Notes under the pieces: generated by a model
Database searches by the model: none
Told to the model about the DNA's origin: nothing
The model's input: only the letters and a program-made list of their open reading frames with translations
Shown here: positions 7,424 to 15,528 of the stretch, in pieces
Layout: every line of letters begins with the position of its first letter
How positions within the stretch are numbered: the first letter of the stretch is position 1
Program-made: the position numbers and the translations under genes
Origin: Butyrivibrio proteoclasticus B316
Lineage (GTDB): Bacteria; Bacillota; Clostridia; Lachnospirales; Lachnospiraceae
Length of the DNA: 64,000 nt
Direction of reading: 5' to 3'
Assembly (NCBI RefSeq): GCF_000145035.1
Contig: NC_014387.1
Span: 2,160,001-2,224,000 of the forward strand

Positions 7424-9487
7424 TCAAATATTCATAGCAATATCCCAGGCGCCCCATACTGCACTTCTGACATTTCCAACCTTCTTGCAATCACCGAGAA
7501 GGTGTACATTCTTGGCTGGCTGAATTAGAGGTGTTGCATGATATCCGACTGACATGATAACACTATCTGCAGGAAGAGTCTTATTTCTTCCATCACCTGT
7601 AATGATTTCTACGCTGTTATCCTTAATCTCTTTAACAGAAGCCTTGAGATAAACAGGAACCTTGTTTGTCTTAAAGCAGTCACGAAGGTAACTTGTATTG
7701 GCAAGGCACATATTCTTGACAGCAATAAGATCATCCTTCATCTCAACTATCTGAGGATTTTTGCCCTTTCTGAAAAGATCAAGAGCAATTTCACATCCCG
7801 TAAGGCCACCGCCGATAATAACAACATCTTTGCCAACTTCTTTTTTGCCAAGCAGATAATCTGTGGCATCCATCGCATAGTCAGCTGCCCCGGGTATAGG
7901 AATGCGATTTGCCTCTGCTCCTGTAGCAATGATGTACTCATCTGCCTGGGGAAGAGAATCTGCTCTAACCTCTGTATTCATGTGAATCTCGACACCAAGT
8001 TTTTTGAGCTGTCTCTTCTGCCACTCAATAAGGGCTTTATCCTTCTCCTTGAATTCCGGAGCTGCAGCTGCAATAAATACTCCGCCAAGTTCGCTACTCT
8101 TCTCATAGATCACAGGGTCATGTCCGCGAAGAGCAAGAATTCTTGCTGCTTCCATTCCGCCTATACCACCGCCAATGATAGCAATCTTCTTGGGTTCCTT
8201 GGCAGGTATTACACGATATTTCTTACTCTGCATGCTACGAGGATTAACTGCGCACTTGCACATTCCTGCTGATTCGGAGAGGTCCTGATCATTAGCGCTG
8301 TTACCATGCTTGGTCAGATTAAAGCAAGCCGTATGGCAACAGATGCATGGACGGATATCATCCTCTCTGCCTCTCTCAAGCTTGGCAACCCACTTAGGAT
8401 CTGCAAGGAACTGTCGTCCAACTGCCATAGCATCGATATCACCGGCTTCAATAGCCTTGGCTCCGGCCTTTGGTTCCATCTTACCTGCGCAAACAACAGG
8501 GATATCTACGAATTTCTTGATATGTGTAACATCCTCAAGATTGCAGTTCTGAGGCATATACTGTGGTGGATGTGCCCAGTACCAGGCATCATAAGTGCCA
8601 TTGTCACAGTTGAGCATATCATAACCGGCATCCTGAAGATACTTGGCAGCCTTTTCTGACTCTTCCATGTCTCTTCCAATTTCATCAAATTTCTCACCCG
8701 GCATTGCACCATACTGGAATGCCTTTGTCATCGAGCGAACCGAATAACGCAGCGAAACAGGGAAATCATCTCCGCACTTTTTCTTGATTTCCTTAACTAT
8801 TTCTACCGCAAAACGGTATCTGTTTTCAAAAGAGCCGCCATATTCATCAGTTCTGTGATTAGTATAACCAAGAGTAAACTGGTCAAGAAGATACCCTTCA
8901 TGAACAGCGTGAACCTCTATACCATCTACTCCTGCCTCCTTGCACAGTCTGGCAGTCTCACCAAATGCATACACAATCTGATGAATCTCGTCAACTGTAA
9001 GGGGTCTTGTCATGATATCATCAGCCCATCTGTTAGGAAGAACTGAAGGTGCAGCCGTAAGATATTCAGGGTCAATATAAGGCTTGGCAACTGTCCCTAA
9101 GGCCTTGTTCCTGATGAGCATAGCAAGTGGATCGGTCAGGGCAAAAGACCTGCCAAATCCTGCGGTTAACTGTACAAACATCTTGGCGCCTGTCTCATGA
9201 ACCTGATCCATAAATCCTGCCAACTGCTTAAACTTTCCCGGGTTCTGATATAACCATTTGCCGCCCAGCATATCTTTTACCGGAGCAATTCCCGGAATAA
9301 CAAGGCCGCAGTCATGCTTGGCAATCTTGAGAAGAAGTCTTGCAGCCTCTTTATCAAAATGACTTCCTCCCGGCTCCATCCAGCCGAAAATACATGTTCC
9401 ACCCATAGGCGCCAGGACTATTCTGTTCTTGATCTCAAGATTCCTGATCTTCCAGGGCGTAAACAGTGCTTCATATTCCTGCTTCAA
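7424..9487 (-). CDS. Old Yellow Enzyme-type FMN/Fe-S/FAD oxidoreductase (enoate reductase family)
   Basis: A 687-residue protein at the usual length for the 2,4-dienoyl-CoA reductase / 2-enoate reductase / BaiCD family. The N-terminal TIM barrel (1-370) binds FMN (KNRIVLAPMGG, GIEVHAVHEGYLLDQF, RTDEYGGSFENR). A cysteine cluster for one 4Fe-4S centre follows (CICCHTACFN, then CKCAVNP near 410-440). Two Rossmann dinucleotide motifs come next: IAIIGGGIGGMEAARI and VVIIGGGLTGCEIAL. Family members reduce activated C=C bonds with NADH, as FldZ does beside phenyllactyl-CoA dehydratase in Clostridium sporogenes. It is the last gene of the left arm, 37 nt after the CdhC-like gene. The parallel with fld clusters suggests reduction of an enoate made by the dehydratase-like proteins, but no CoA-transferase or acyl-CoA dehydrogenase is present, so the substrate is unknown. 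Confidence 0.88.
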   Translation of the reverse strand: MKQEYEALFTPWKIRNLEIKNRIVLAPMGGTCIFGWMEPGGSHFDKEAARLLLKIAKHDCGLVIPGIAPVKDMLGGKWLYQNPGKFKQLAGFMDQVHETGAKMFVQLTAGFGRSFALTDPLAMLIRNKALGTVAKPYIDPEYLTAAPSVLPNRWADDIMTRPLTVDEIHQIVYAFGETARLCKEAGVDGIEVHAVHEGYLLDQFTLGYTNHRTDEYGGSFENRYRFAVEIVKEIKKKCGDDFPVSLRYSVRSMTKAFQYGAMPGEKFDEIGRDMEESEKAAKYLQDAGYDMLNCDNGTYDAWYWAHPPQYMPQNCNLEDVTHIKKFVDIPVVCAGKMEPKAGAKAIEAGDIDAMAVGRQFLADPKWVAKLERGREDDIRPCICCHTACFNLTKHGNSANDQDLSESAGMCKCAVNPRSMQSKKYRVIPAKEPKKIAIIGGGIGGMEAARILALRGHDPVIYEKSSELGGVFIAAAAPEFKEKDKALIEWQKRQLKKLGVEIHMNTEVRADSLPQADEYIIATGAEANRIPIPGAADYAMDATDYLLGKKEVGKDVVIIGGGLTGCEIALDLFRKGKNPQIVEMKDDLIAVKNMCLANTSYLRDCFKTNKVPVYLKASVKEIKDNSVEIITGDGRNKTLPADSVIMSVGYHATPLIQPAKNVHLLGDCKKVGNVRSAVWGAWDIAMNI

Positions 9488-9524
9488 TTCTATTCCCCCT
9501 TTTTGTCTATGTTTCTCTGCAATC

Positions 9525-10253
9525 TTAATTCTTTTTCATTTTGCCCAAATGTAGTTCCCTCATTCCATCAACCTCATCGCATACACTCTTCATGCTGCAA
9601 TGCCCGCAGTCCGTAGGCATTCCGTCCAAAATATGAGTGAGCGTCTTAGTGATAGTGTCCACCTTGTCTGCGTTAGGCATGAGCTTTTCTACGAGTTCTC
9701 TGTCGGTAATGAAAACCACACGGACATTTTTAACCCCTGAGACTTCCTTATATTTTCTGATATAAAGAGCTCCAACCTTGGCAAAAGAGATACCGTTAAC
9801 ATATGCTCCCTGACTGATGCGGATCTGTTCCTGATTGCTACGCGCCGATACTCTTACCATGTAGCCTTTTGGAAAAACATGATACCTTACAAATTCGAGA
9901 TTTCGTATAGCAGCAAAGGCTTTCTCCTGATCCTTGTCTTCTTCAAGATCCTCAGTCTCAAGTATCACAATTCTGGCAAAAGAGATATTTCCATGTATTT
10001 CATTAATGTCAGGTCCATACACTAATGTTTCATTTTCAGTCACAATGCCCGAAGTAGTAACCAGTGTATAGTTAACAGAAGGTTCTCCACCGGCTCCAAG
10101 TTCAAGCGCAACATCTCTTTGCATGATGAATTCGCTGCTTCCGTTGTCTTTCCACGAACTACCTTTATAGGGATATCTTTTTACAGACCCTCTAGCTTCA
10201 AATCCGGACAGCACATCCAAAGTATCCGATATTATTCCGTCATATAATTTCAT
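9525..10253 (-). CDS. Minimal acetyl-CoA synthase (CdhC/AcsB)-like protein
   Basis: A 242-residue soluble protein. Residues 78-185 follow the CdhC/ACS-beta pattern as I know it: a VYGPDI strand, an FVRYHVFPKGYM segment, IRISQGAYVNGISF and a YKE...VFITD strand. The C-terminal motif DCGHCSMKSVC supplies Cys216, Cys219 and Cys225. Full ACS subunits bind the A-cluster with four Cys for a 4Fe-4S centre plus a later Cys-Gly-Cys for nickel; here the protein stops after three cysteines, so a standard A-cluster cannot form in one chain. It may bind an Fe-S or Ni site shared with a partner. It lies between the small membrane protein and the OYE-type reductase, in a cluster that also encodes CooC- and CooT-like nickel proteins. 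The family assignment is from memory of conserved segments and is moderately secure. Confidence 0.6.
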   Translation of the reverse strand: MKLYDGIISDTLDVLSGFEARGSVKRYPYKGSSWKDNGSSEFIMQRDVALELGAGGEPSVNYTLVTTSGIVTENETLVYGPDINEIHGNISFARIVILETEDLEEDKDQEKAFAAIRNLEFVRYHVFPKGYMVRVSARSNQEQIRISQGAYVNGISFAKVGALYIRKYKEVSGVKNVRVVFITDRELVEKLMPNADKVDTITKTLTHILDGMPTDCGHCSMKSVCDEVDGMRELHLGKMKKN

Positions 10254-10324
10254 GTTATCCAGTTGTCCTCGAATCTATAGTAGTTATCAGCCTCATCTGA
10301 TCGATAAGACCACGATCAAAATGA

Positions 10325-10492
10325 TCAGAATCTGATATCCGTCTTCTTACGGTCAAATATCTTGTTGACTATCGTGTATAGCCATGCCATCAGCTTCTGA
10401 TCCAGATTCCAGAAATAGATAACAAATAAAACGCCTGTGATTACAGTAAATATCTTTATTATTTTAAAAATGATTTTCAGCGCTTTATCCAT
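10325..10492 (-). CDS. Small single-pass membrane protein (55 aa), paralogue of the 18506 gene
   Basis: A 55-residue frame with AGGAGAGG 6 nt before its ATG, directly after the activator gene. It opens MDKALKIIFKIIKIFTVITG and has one membrane helix (about 12-30) followed by YFWNLDQKLMAWLY and a basic tail (FDRKKTD). The same plan appears in the 75-residue protein at 18506: GILFAVFYWDLDGKFMYYIW then KRFDNMKR. The two share helix, FYW-N/D-LD motif and basic end, so they are paralogues, each lying downstream of a dehydratase-like subunit pair. Role unknown; a membrane tether for the reductase complex is one possibility. Confidence 0.75.
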   Translation of the reverse strand: MDKALKIIFKIIKIFTVITGVLFVIYFWNLDQKLMAWLYTIVNKIFDRKKTDIRF

Positions 10493-10507
10493 AGACTATC
10501 CTCTCCT

Positions 10508-11302
10508 TTATCTTGCAAGGCCTTTTTGTCTCGCATACTCAGCAGCACCAAGAGCACCCATAAGCTGTGGGTCTGTTGAAAGTTCAACAACCTTGAGTTT
10601 AAGAACTTGTTCAATAGCTGCCTTAAGGCCGTCATTCTTGGCACATCCGCCTGTAAGTGTGATCGAATCTGTCGCTCCAGCCTTCTTGGACATAACAAAA
10701 CATCTCTTTGCAACTGCCATCTCGATTCCGGCTGCGATTTCGTCCATAGGCTTTCCCTCTCCTACAAGAGTGATAACCTCTGACTCAGCAAATACAGTAC
10801 ACTGTGCTGTGATTGGAATAACGTTCTTGGCCTTAAGTGAAAGCTTGGAGAAATCTTCAAGACTCATCTCAAAAGATCTGGCCATAGCCTCGAAGAATCT
10901 GCCTGTACCGGCAGCACACTTATCGTTCATCGCAAAGTTCTTGACTGTTCCATCAGTATCAATCGCAATACCTTTTACGTCCTGACCACCGATATCTATG
11001 ATAGCCTTAACGCTTGGATTTGTTACATGCACGCCCATTGCGTGGCATGAAATCTCAGATATATTCTCATCAGCAAAAGGAACTTTGTTTCGTCCATAAC
11101 CAGTACCTATCAGATAAGTAAGATCCTTGGAACTACTGAGTTCCGGAACCTGGCTCACAACTTCTTTCATAGCCATCTCTGCTGATTCCTGTGCAATGAT
11201 CTTGCTCTTTAAAGTGGTATTTGCAACCATCTTGCCATTTTCATCGATAATAACTGCTTTTGTGTAGGTTGAACCCACGTCACATCCGCCAAAATATTTC
11301 AT
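10508..11302 (-). CDS. ATP-dependent activator of 2-hydroxyacyl-CoA dehydratase (HgdC/FldI-like, BadF/BadG family)
   Basis: A 264-residue ASKHA-fold ATPase of normal length. It begins with the phosphate-1 motif GGCDVGSTYTK and carries the second ATP motif IDIGGQDVK. Cys129 in KCAAGTGRFFE and Cys168 in AQCTVFAESE are the two ligands that let a homodimer hold one bridging 4Fe-4S cluster. LTGGCAKNDG closes the nucleotide site. The family hydrolyses two ATP to push one low-potential electron from ferredoxin or flavodoxin into the dehydratase component. A single activator gene sits here beside two subunit pairs, so it may serve both. It follows the frameshifted large-subunit gene after a 160-nt gap with degenerate repeats and precedes the small membrane protein closely. 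Confidence 0.93.
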   Translation of the reverse strand: MKYFGGCDVGSTYTKAVIIDENGKMVANTTLKSKIIAQESAEMAMKEVVSQVPELSSSKDLTYLIGTGYGRNKVPFADENISEISCHAMGVHVTNPSVKAIIDIGGQDVKGIAIDTDGTVKNFAMNDKCAAGTGRFFEAMARSFEMSLEDFSKLSLKAKNVIPITAQCTVFAESEVITLVGEGKPMDEIAAGIEMAVAKRCFVMSKKAGATDSITLTGGCAKNDGLKAAIEQVLKLKVVELSTDPQLMGALGAAEYARQKGLAR

Positions 11303-11365
11303 TTTCTATGTCCCCCTCTTTACATAATTGTTAGTGGTAAAATACGCATATCTTTTTTCCTCATG

Positions 11366-11457
11366 TCTACTCGTGGGATTCTCACTAGGCTCGACATTAC
11401 CTCGCCAAGTGTTCACCCATGGCTCGCACTAGCTTCGTAAATACCTCAGCAAGTGCT
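11366..11457. repeat. Degenerate 43-44-bp tandem repeat, two copies
   Basis: Read on the minus strand, the copies begin GAGCACTTGCTGAGGTA and GAACACTTGGCGAGGTA, and both contain CTAGTG. They fill the gap between the large-subunit gene and the activator. The gap is richer in G and C than other gaps here. It resembles dispersed intergenic repeats I associate with Lachnospiraceae, but I cannot confirm that. Confidence 0.45.
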
Positions 11458-11461
11458 CTGC

Positions 11462-13236
11462 TCACCATGTGGTGTCATCCTCGAAATCTTCAAGTGAAGG
11501 ATCGATTGGTTCGGCCTTCATCACAGTGCGCATAAATTCATTGACCGTGGCTCGCATATCCTTTCTTGAAACAGTTCTTGGATCCATAAGATCGTGGCTG
11601 ACCCAAAGGAGTTTAATGCCGCGCTCTCTTGCCTGATCCTCAAATAATCCCTGAACAGTAGCCATATTCTTACAGGAAACGTGCTGATACATGAGAACAA
11701 AATCTACATTCCACTGTTCACACTGTCTCCAAAGCTCTGTTACAACATGATCGTAGCCGCCGTTTGTGTGACGTCTCATTACCATTCGCTCATAAAGTCT
11801 TGCAAGATCTTTAAAAGCTTCATCCTTGTTCTCTGTTTCAAGAGGCTTAGTGAAGTTAAGCGACTCCATTTCTACCAGAATATCTACGCCCCAACAGTTA
11901 GCCATCCAGTTGGAGAAGTTTGCATAATAATGTGCCGGAATAGACCATACGATAGCTCTGTATTTCATCTTGCCACGCCAAGGCTCATCCTTCATCTCAT
12001 AGGCCTTCTTCATGATCTTGTCTACGTTGTAGAAAGTCTTAATGATACGCGGATCAAGACCACCATCCATTTCATAGTTCCACTTGCGGAACAGCTCGTA
12101 GCATGGTCCGATGAGCTGTGGGTTAGGTGTCTGGTTGATCTCCCACTTCTGAAGCTCATACTTTGTTTCTATATTGAACCTCTTCATTGCGGCAAAATAT
12201 GCATCCCAGTTCCACTTAGCACCAGTATTATCCTCGATAAACTTAATGCATCCCTTTATATCTTTTACCGCTGCATCCATTATGGATTCGTCCTCATATC
12301 TAACCGGGAAAGCCAGATGATAAGTAGGAAGATCCTTGAATCTGCGGTTTGTATAGGACGATGCCATTACTGAGCCGTCGCAAGGCATAGAACTTGAAAT
12401 AAAGCATGCTCCCATGTGAGGAAGCGCATCTATGACTGCTGCACCACACTCAGATGACGGAACGGGACAAGTGTCAGACGGAAGTCCATAGGACTCGACC
12501 GCATCAATATATGGCATGCACGCCAGCTGATCAATTTCAGACAAAAGAAATACCGGCATCAGCTGATACGGAATTCCAATTAGATCAGGAAATCCTGCCA
12601 TAATCTGCGACATTGTCATTTCATCAAAAAGAACTATCTTCTTGGAAAGTTCAGTACAGTTTCCAACCTTCTCATCAGATTTCATCAAAAGTACAAGGTT
12701 TTCTGCAACGTATCTAAAAATCGCATAGATGAGCTCATGATGCATCTTAAGAGCTCTTCCTCTTAATCCAAGAGTATTTTTATCCATAAAGGAATGACAG
12801 CAAAAATACGAATCCATCCATCTGTAGTGAACGGCTCCCATCATTGCCGGAACAAGGTCCTTGGAAAATGTTGCAAGAAGCATACCCCACATTCTTGCCC
12901 ATTCGTAGAAATCGGCGCCTGTATCCTTGACGCCACGCCACTCACGCCTGACTGTAGCCATTTTGCCACTTGCATAGAGCTTGCCAAGCTGCTTTTCACC
13001 ATTGAGCACCAGGTCCTTGACTTCTCAGGTGACATATTTTTAAGAAGGTCTACTTCATGCTCAAGTCGCTTTTTTATGCCTTTTGCATCCTTGTGAGCTG
13101 CCTTAGCCACTCCGCTCCAGTCGGTTTCTTTGACCATATCGCCGACAATTCCGGCGATTTCCTTCATATTCTCGGCCTGAGCCTTCCAGTCTATATGGTT
13201 TTTAAGTCTGAAATTCTTGGGATCAATGTATTTCAT
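11462..13236 (-). CDS. 2-hydroxyacyl-CoA dehydratase-like large subunit, interrupted by a frameshift
   Basis: Two overlapping frames make up one gene. The first starts at the ATG at 13236 (GGAGG 7 nt upstream, ATG overlapping the stop of the previous gene) and gives about 72 residues to KNMSPEK. The second continues as VKDLVLNGEKQLGKLY to the stop at 11462. Adding one G near 13020-13023 joins them into about 591 residues. The paralogue at 16740 (561 residues) is collinear: LGKLYASGKMATVRREWRGV matches LGDLYVGDTGLYKHREWRGF, and both end with TVSRK...EPIDPSL/EPLDPTL and DD-(T/K)-(T/S)-W. HgdB/FldC proteins are normally about 375-480 residues, so this is a long variant. It has fewer cysteines than its paralogue (CPVPSSEC against CPMCQAE). 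The rest of the frame is clean, so a recent mutation or a sequence error is more likely than an old pseudogene. Confidence 0.8.
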
Positions 13237-14432
13237 CACATTACCTCCCTTTCTTTTCTGATCTTCTTGATTTCCAGAGCTTCTACAAAGGCCTGGAATC
13301 TTGTTCGCAGCTGACCGGAATTATGTACGTTGTAGGATCTGTCGATTGAAAGTGTCGGCCATCCGTACTCCTCAGTCATGATATGGCTCGCAAGAGGTCT
13401 CTCAAATGCCCAGAAATCACAGTACTTCATCTGTTCATAAATAATACCGTCAGCACCATACTCTTTTGCCAGCTTATCTACTGTATCTTTTCTCTGCTTA
13501 ACCTTTTCTTCGGCCATATATCTAGGGCACTCAGAAGTCAGCATATAATGTCTGGCTATCTGTCTGACAACATCTTCATGATCATTTAACTTGATCTCTT
13601 CTCTTCCGGGGAAAGAACCATAGCAGTATCTGTCAGCTACAACCATAGCACCGGCTTCCTCGAGAAGTCTTGTGAAATTAAGATCATCTATCTCTGAGCC
13701 GACAACAACTACCCTCGCCCTGAAATTATTCTTTTCATCAGGCTTTCTGTTTTTCAGCTCCTCAAGCGTTTCTTTGAGAAGAGGCAGGATCTTGGCTGTC
13801 GGGCAACAATAGCTTGCAAGACAGATTACATGGAACTCATATCCGGTTATCCGAGGATTGGCTTCCTTGCGGAAATTGCCGATTTCTGTGATAACGCGGC
13901 ACATTTCATTGTGTAGTTCTACAGCCTTGCGAATTGCTTCATCAGAAACATCTGTTCCAAGCTTCTCGTGCATCACATCAAGAAGCCTCAGCCTCATCTG
14001 TGTTGCAACCTGATCAAAATTGTACTCTTCAACCTTGTAAGGCACATCGGTGTGTGTCACAAAGAAATGCGGCTTCTCGTTACACTTCAGAATCTCAATA
14101 TGCTCATAACATCTGTTCATTGCAGAACACGCATCAACACCTGCTATTCCGTCAAGGAACCTGTAGCCGCCCTCAATACTGTTCTCCAAAAGAGATCTGG
14201 CAAACTCGCAGGTATAATTTGACATGTAATAGGTAGAAATATCAATCGACCCCACTCTTGGAGCACGCATTCTTACAGAAAAACAATTGTCAATATTCAA
14301 GAGTACTTCCGGCATGTGATAGCAGGTATAGCCTATAGCATACTTGCCTTCATCCTGAGCCTCCCTGACCAGGGGATTAGATGCATCCTCCAGCCATTTT
14401 TCAAAAGTGATTAAATGCTTTAGGTCTTGCAA
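13236..14432 (-). CDS. 2-hydroxyacyl-CoA dehydratase-like small subunit (HgdA/FldB family)
   Basis: A 398-residue protein of the 2-hydroxyacyl-CoA dehydratase D-component family. The family opening GYTCYHMPEVLL carries the first cluster cysteine. Others lie in YTCEFARS, GVDACSAMNRCYEH, CLASYCCP, DRYCYGS and QMKYCDFWAFERP; three of these would be expected to hold a 4Fe-4S cluster. It is closely similar along its whole length to the 404-residue protein at 15529. The gene begins the left arm, overlapping the next gene (TGATG), so the two subunits are made together. By family knowledge the dimer receives an energised electron from the activator and performs a ketyl-radical dehydration or another low-potential reduction; the true substrate is not shown. 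An inverted repeat with TTTCC(G/A)AACG half-sites lies 37 bp upstream. Confidence 0.85.
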   Translation of the reverse strand: MQDLKHLITFEKWLEDASNPLVREAQDEGKYAIGYTCYHMPEVLLNIDNCFSVRMRAPRVGSIDISTYYMSNYTCEFARSLLENSIEGGYRFLDGIAGVDACSAMNRCYEHIEILKCNEKPHFFVTHTDVPYKVEEYNFDQVATQMRLRLLDVMHEKLGTDVSDEAIRKAVELHNEMCRVITEIGNFRKEANPRITGYEFHVICLASYCCPTAKILPLLKETLEELKNRKPDEKNNFRARVVVVGSEIDDLNFTRLLEEAGAMVVADRYCYGSFPGREEIKLNDHEDVVRQIARHYMLTSECPRYMAEEKVKQRKDTVDKLAKEYGADGIIYEQMKYCDFWAFERPLASHIMTEEYGWPTLSIDRSYNVHNSGQLRTRFQAFVEALEIKKIRKEREVM

Positions 14433-14468
14433 TTGTATCCTCCTTTTCCCTCATCCGCCTTTGGCAGA

Positions 14469-14503
14469 TTTCCGAACGTTTTTTCCTTGTTATCGTTTGG
14501 AAA
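14469..14503. promoter_or_regulatory. Candidate operator: inverted TTTCC(G/A)AACG half-sites
   Basis: TTTCCGAACG (14469-14478) and CGTTTGGAAA (14494-14503) form an inverted repeat with a 15-nt gap, just upstream of the left-arm genes. A third copy, TTTCCAAACG, lies at 15404-15413 in front of the right arm and the cooC-like gene. Sharing between the two arms suggests one regulator; none is encoded nearby. Confidence 0.45.
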
Positions 14504-14526
14504 GTTATACAAAGGCGAAATTGTGA

Positions 14527-15297
14527 TTAATATTCATCAATAACACCCATATTTTTAAGAGCCGTCCGGGCGCCTTCAAGGATCAGTGAATCAGCCGGAA
14601 GCTCAAAAACGCTCTTTCCTTCTATATCATTTTCCGTCATAACATCGTCAGGCCTTATCACTGCAACGACAGGAACGCTCCCTATCTCTTTTTCTGTAAT
14701 TTTCTCAGGAAGTGGTGCTCTGTTAACTATGAGCCCTATCTTGTCATACATCACAAGCTCATCCGCTACATTCCTGATAGTTTCTATAATCTGAAGTCCC
14801 TTACGACTCTGATCGGACACACATACAAGGTGCGTAACCTTTTCAAGAACACGCCTGTTTATCTGCTCTATACCTGCCTCTCCATCAATTACAACGTAGT
14901 CAAAGTCATCTACCAGTATTTCGATAACCTTGCGCAGATATGTATTTATAGCACAATAGCAACCTGCAGCCTCCGGCCTTCCTATGGCCAGAAATGCAAA
15001 GCCCTCTTTTTCTACCATTGTTTCATATAACTGGAATTTTGCTTCTGCAAGAATATCCTGCGTATCACGGAGTTTCCCTGTTACATCCTCGGCAACCTTC
15101 TTTCTGATCTCATCGAGAGTAAGCTTGGGTTTGACTCCAAGAGCAACCGATAATCCAACTGCCGGATCCGCATCAATTGCAAGAATTTTAGAATCTGGAT
15201 AAATATCCGTCAAAACGCGCACAATGCAGGCTGAAAGCGATGTCTTGCCAACACCCCCCTTGCCCGTTAGCGCAATAATCTTAGTATTAACCCCCAT
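14527..15297 (-). CDS. CooC-type nickel-insertion ATPase (MinD/SIMIBI family)
   Basis: A 256-residue P-loop ATPase. The deviant Walker A TGKGGVGKTS is at 11-20, IDADPA is at 41-46 and the Walker B-like VVIDGEAG follows. GCYCAINTYLRK places Cys113 and Cys115 as a CxC pair, matching the dimer-interface Cys112/Cys114 metal site known in CooC1 of Carboxydothermus. CooC proteins load nickel into CO dehydrogenase C-clusters; AcsF relatives serve acetyl-CoA synthase. The frame extends 43 codons upstream, but that part is Phe/Ile/Asn-rich leader translation; the ATG at 15297 directly precedes VNTKIIALTGKGG and fits family length. No CO dehydrogenase gene is present in the window; the only candidate client is the CdhC-like protein or the dehydratase-like subunits. 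It lies between the two divergent arms, 95 bp upstream of the left arm. Confidence 0.87.
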   Translation of the reverse strand: MGVNTKIIALTGKGGVGKTSLSACIVRVLTDIYPDSKILAIDADPAVGLSVALGVKPKLTLDEIRKKVAEDVTGKLRDTQDILAEAKFQLYETMVEKEGFAFLAIGRPEAAGCYCAINTYLRKVIEILVDDFDYVVIDGEAGIEQINRRVLEKVTHLVCVSDQSRKGLQIIETIRNVADELVMYDKIGLIVNRAPLPEKITEKEIGSVPVVAVIRPDDVMTENDIEGKSVFELPADSLILEGARTALKNMGVIDEY

Positions 15298-15403
15298 ATA
15301 AAAAACAATCCCCCTACCAAAAATGCCTATATACATTTTAGAACAATTATTGTTTTTTTCACATATACAAATAGTAAAAAAAATCAAAAAAATATAGTGC
15401 AGT

Positions 15404-15413
15404 TTTCCAAACG
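15404..15413. promoter_or_regulatory. TTTCCAAACG half-site shared with the left arm
   Basis: TTTCCAAACG followed by a T-run is nearly the same as 14469-14484. It lies between the divergent cooC-like gene and the right arm. A 13-bp palindrome AACAATTATTGTT (15342-15354) and a -10-like TATCAT (15445-15450) are in the same gap. The assignment as an operator is inference. Confidence 0.35.
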
Positions 15414-15528
15414 TTTTTTCATTCAAGTTTCCATAACTTTATGCTATCATGAAACATAGGATTACGAATTAACATTTAGTGCGAATCCGAGGGGTTTTTA
15501 TCATACTTACAAGGGGGAATAATTTCAT

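Noticed and set aside
7269..7490. 73-codon minus-strand frame
   Set aside because: It overlaps the end of the flavin oxidoreductase gene in another frame and contains its terminator.
12841..13239. Separate 132-residue protein
   Set aside because: Only its first about 72 residues are coding; the rest is out-of-frame reading after the single-base frameshift in the large-subunit gene.
15298..15426. 43-codon N-terminal extension of the CooC-like protein
   Set aside because: Phe/Ile/Asn-rich reading of an AT-rich gap; the P-loop starts 10 residues after the ATG at 15297, as in the family.
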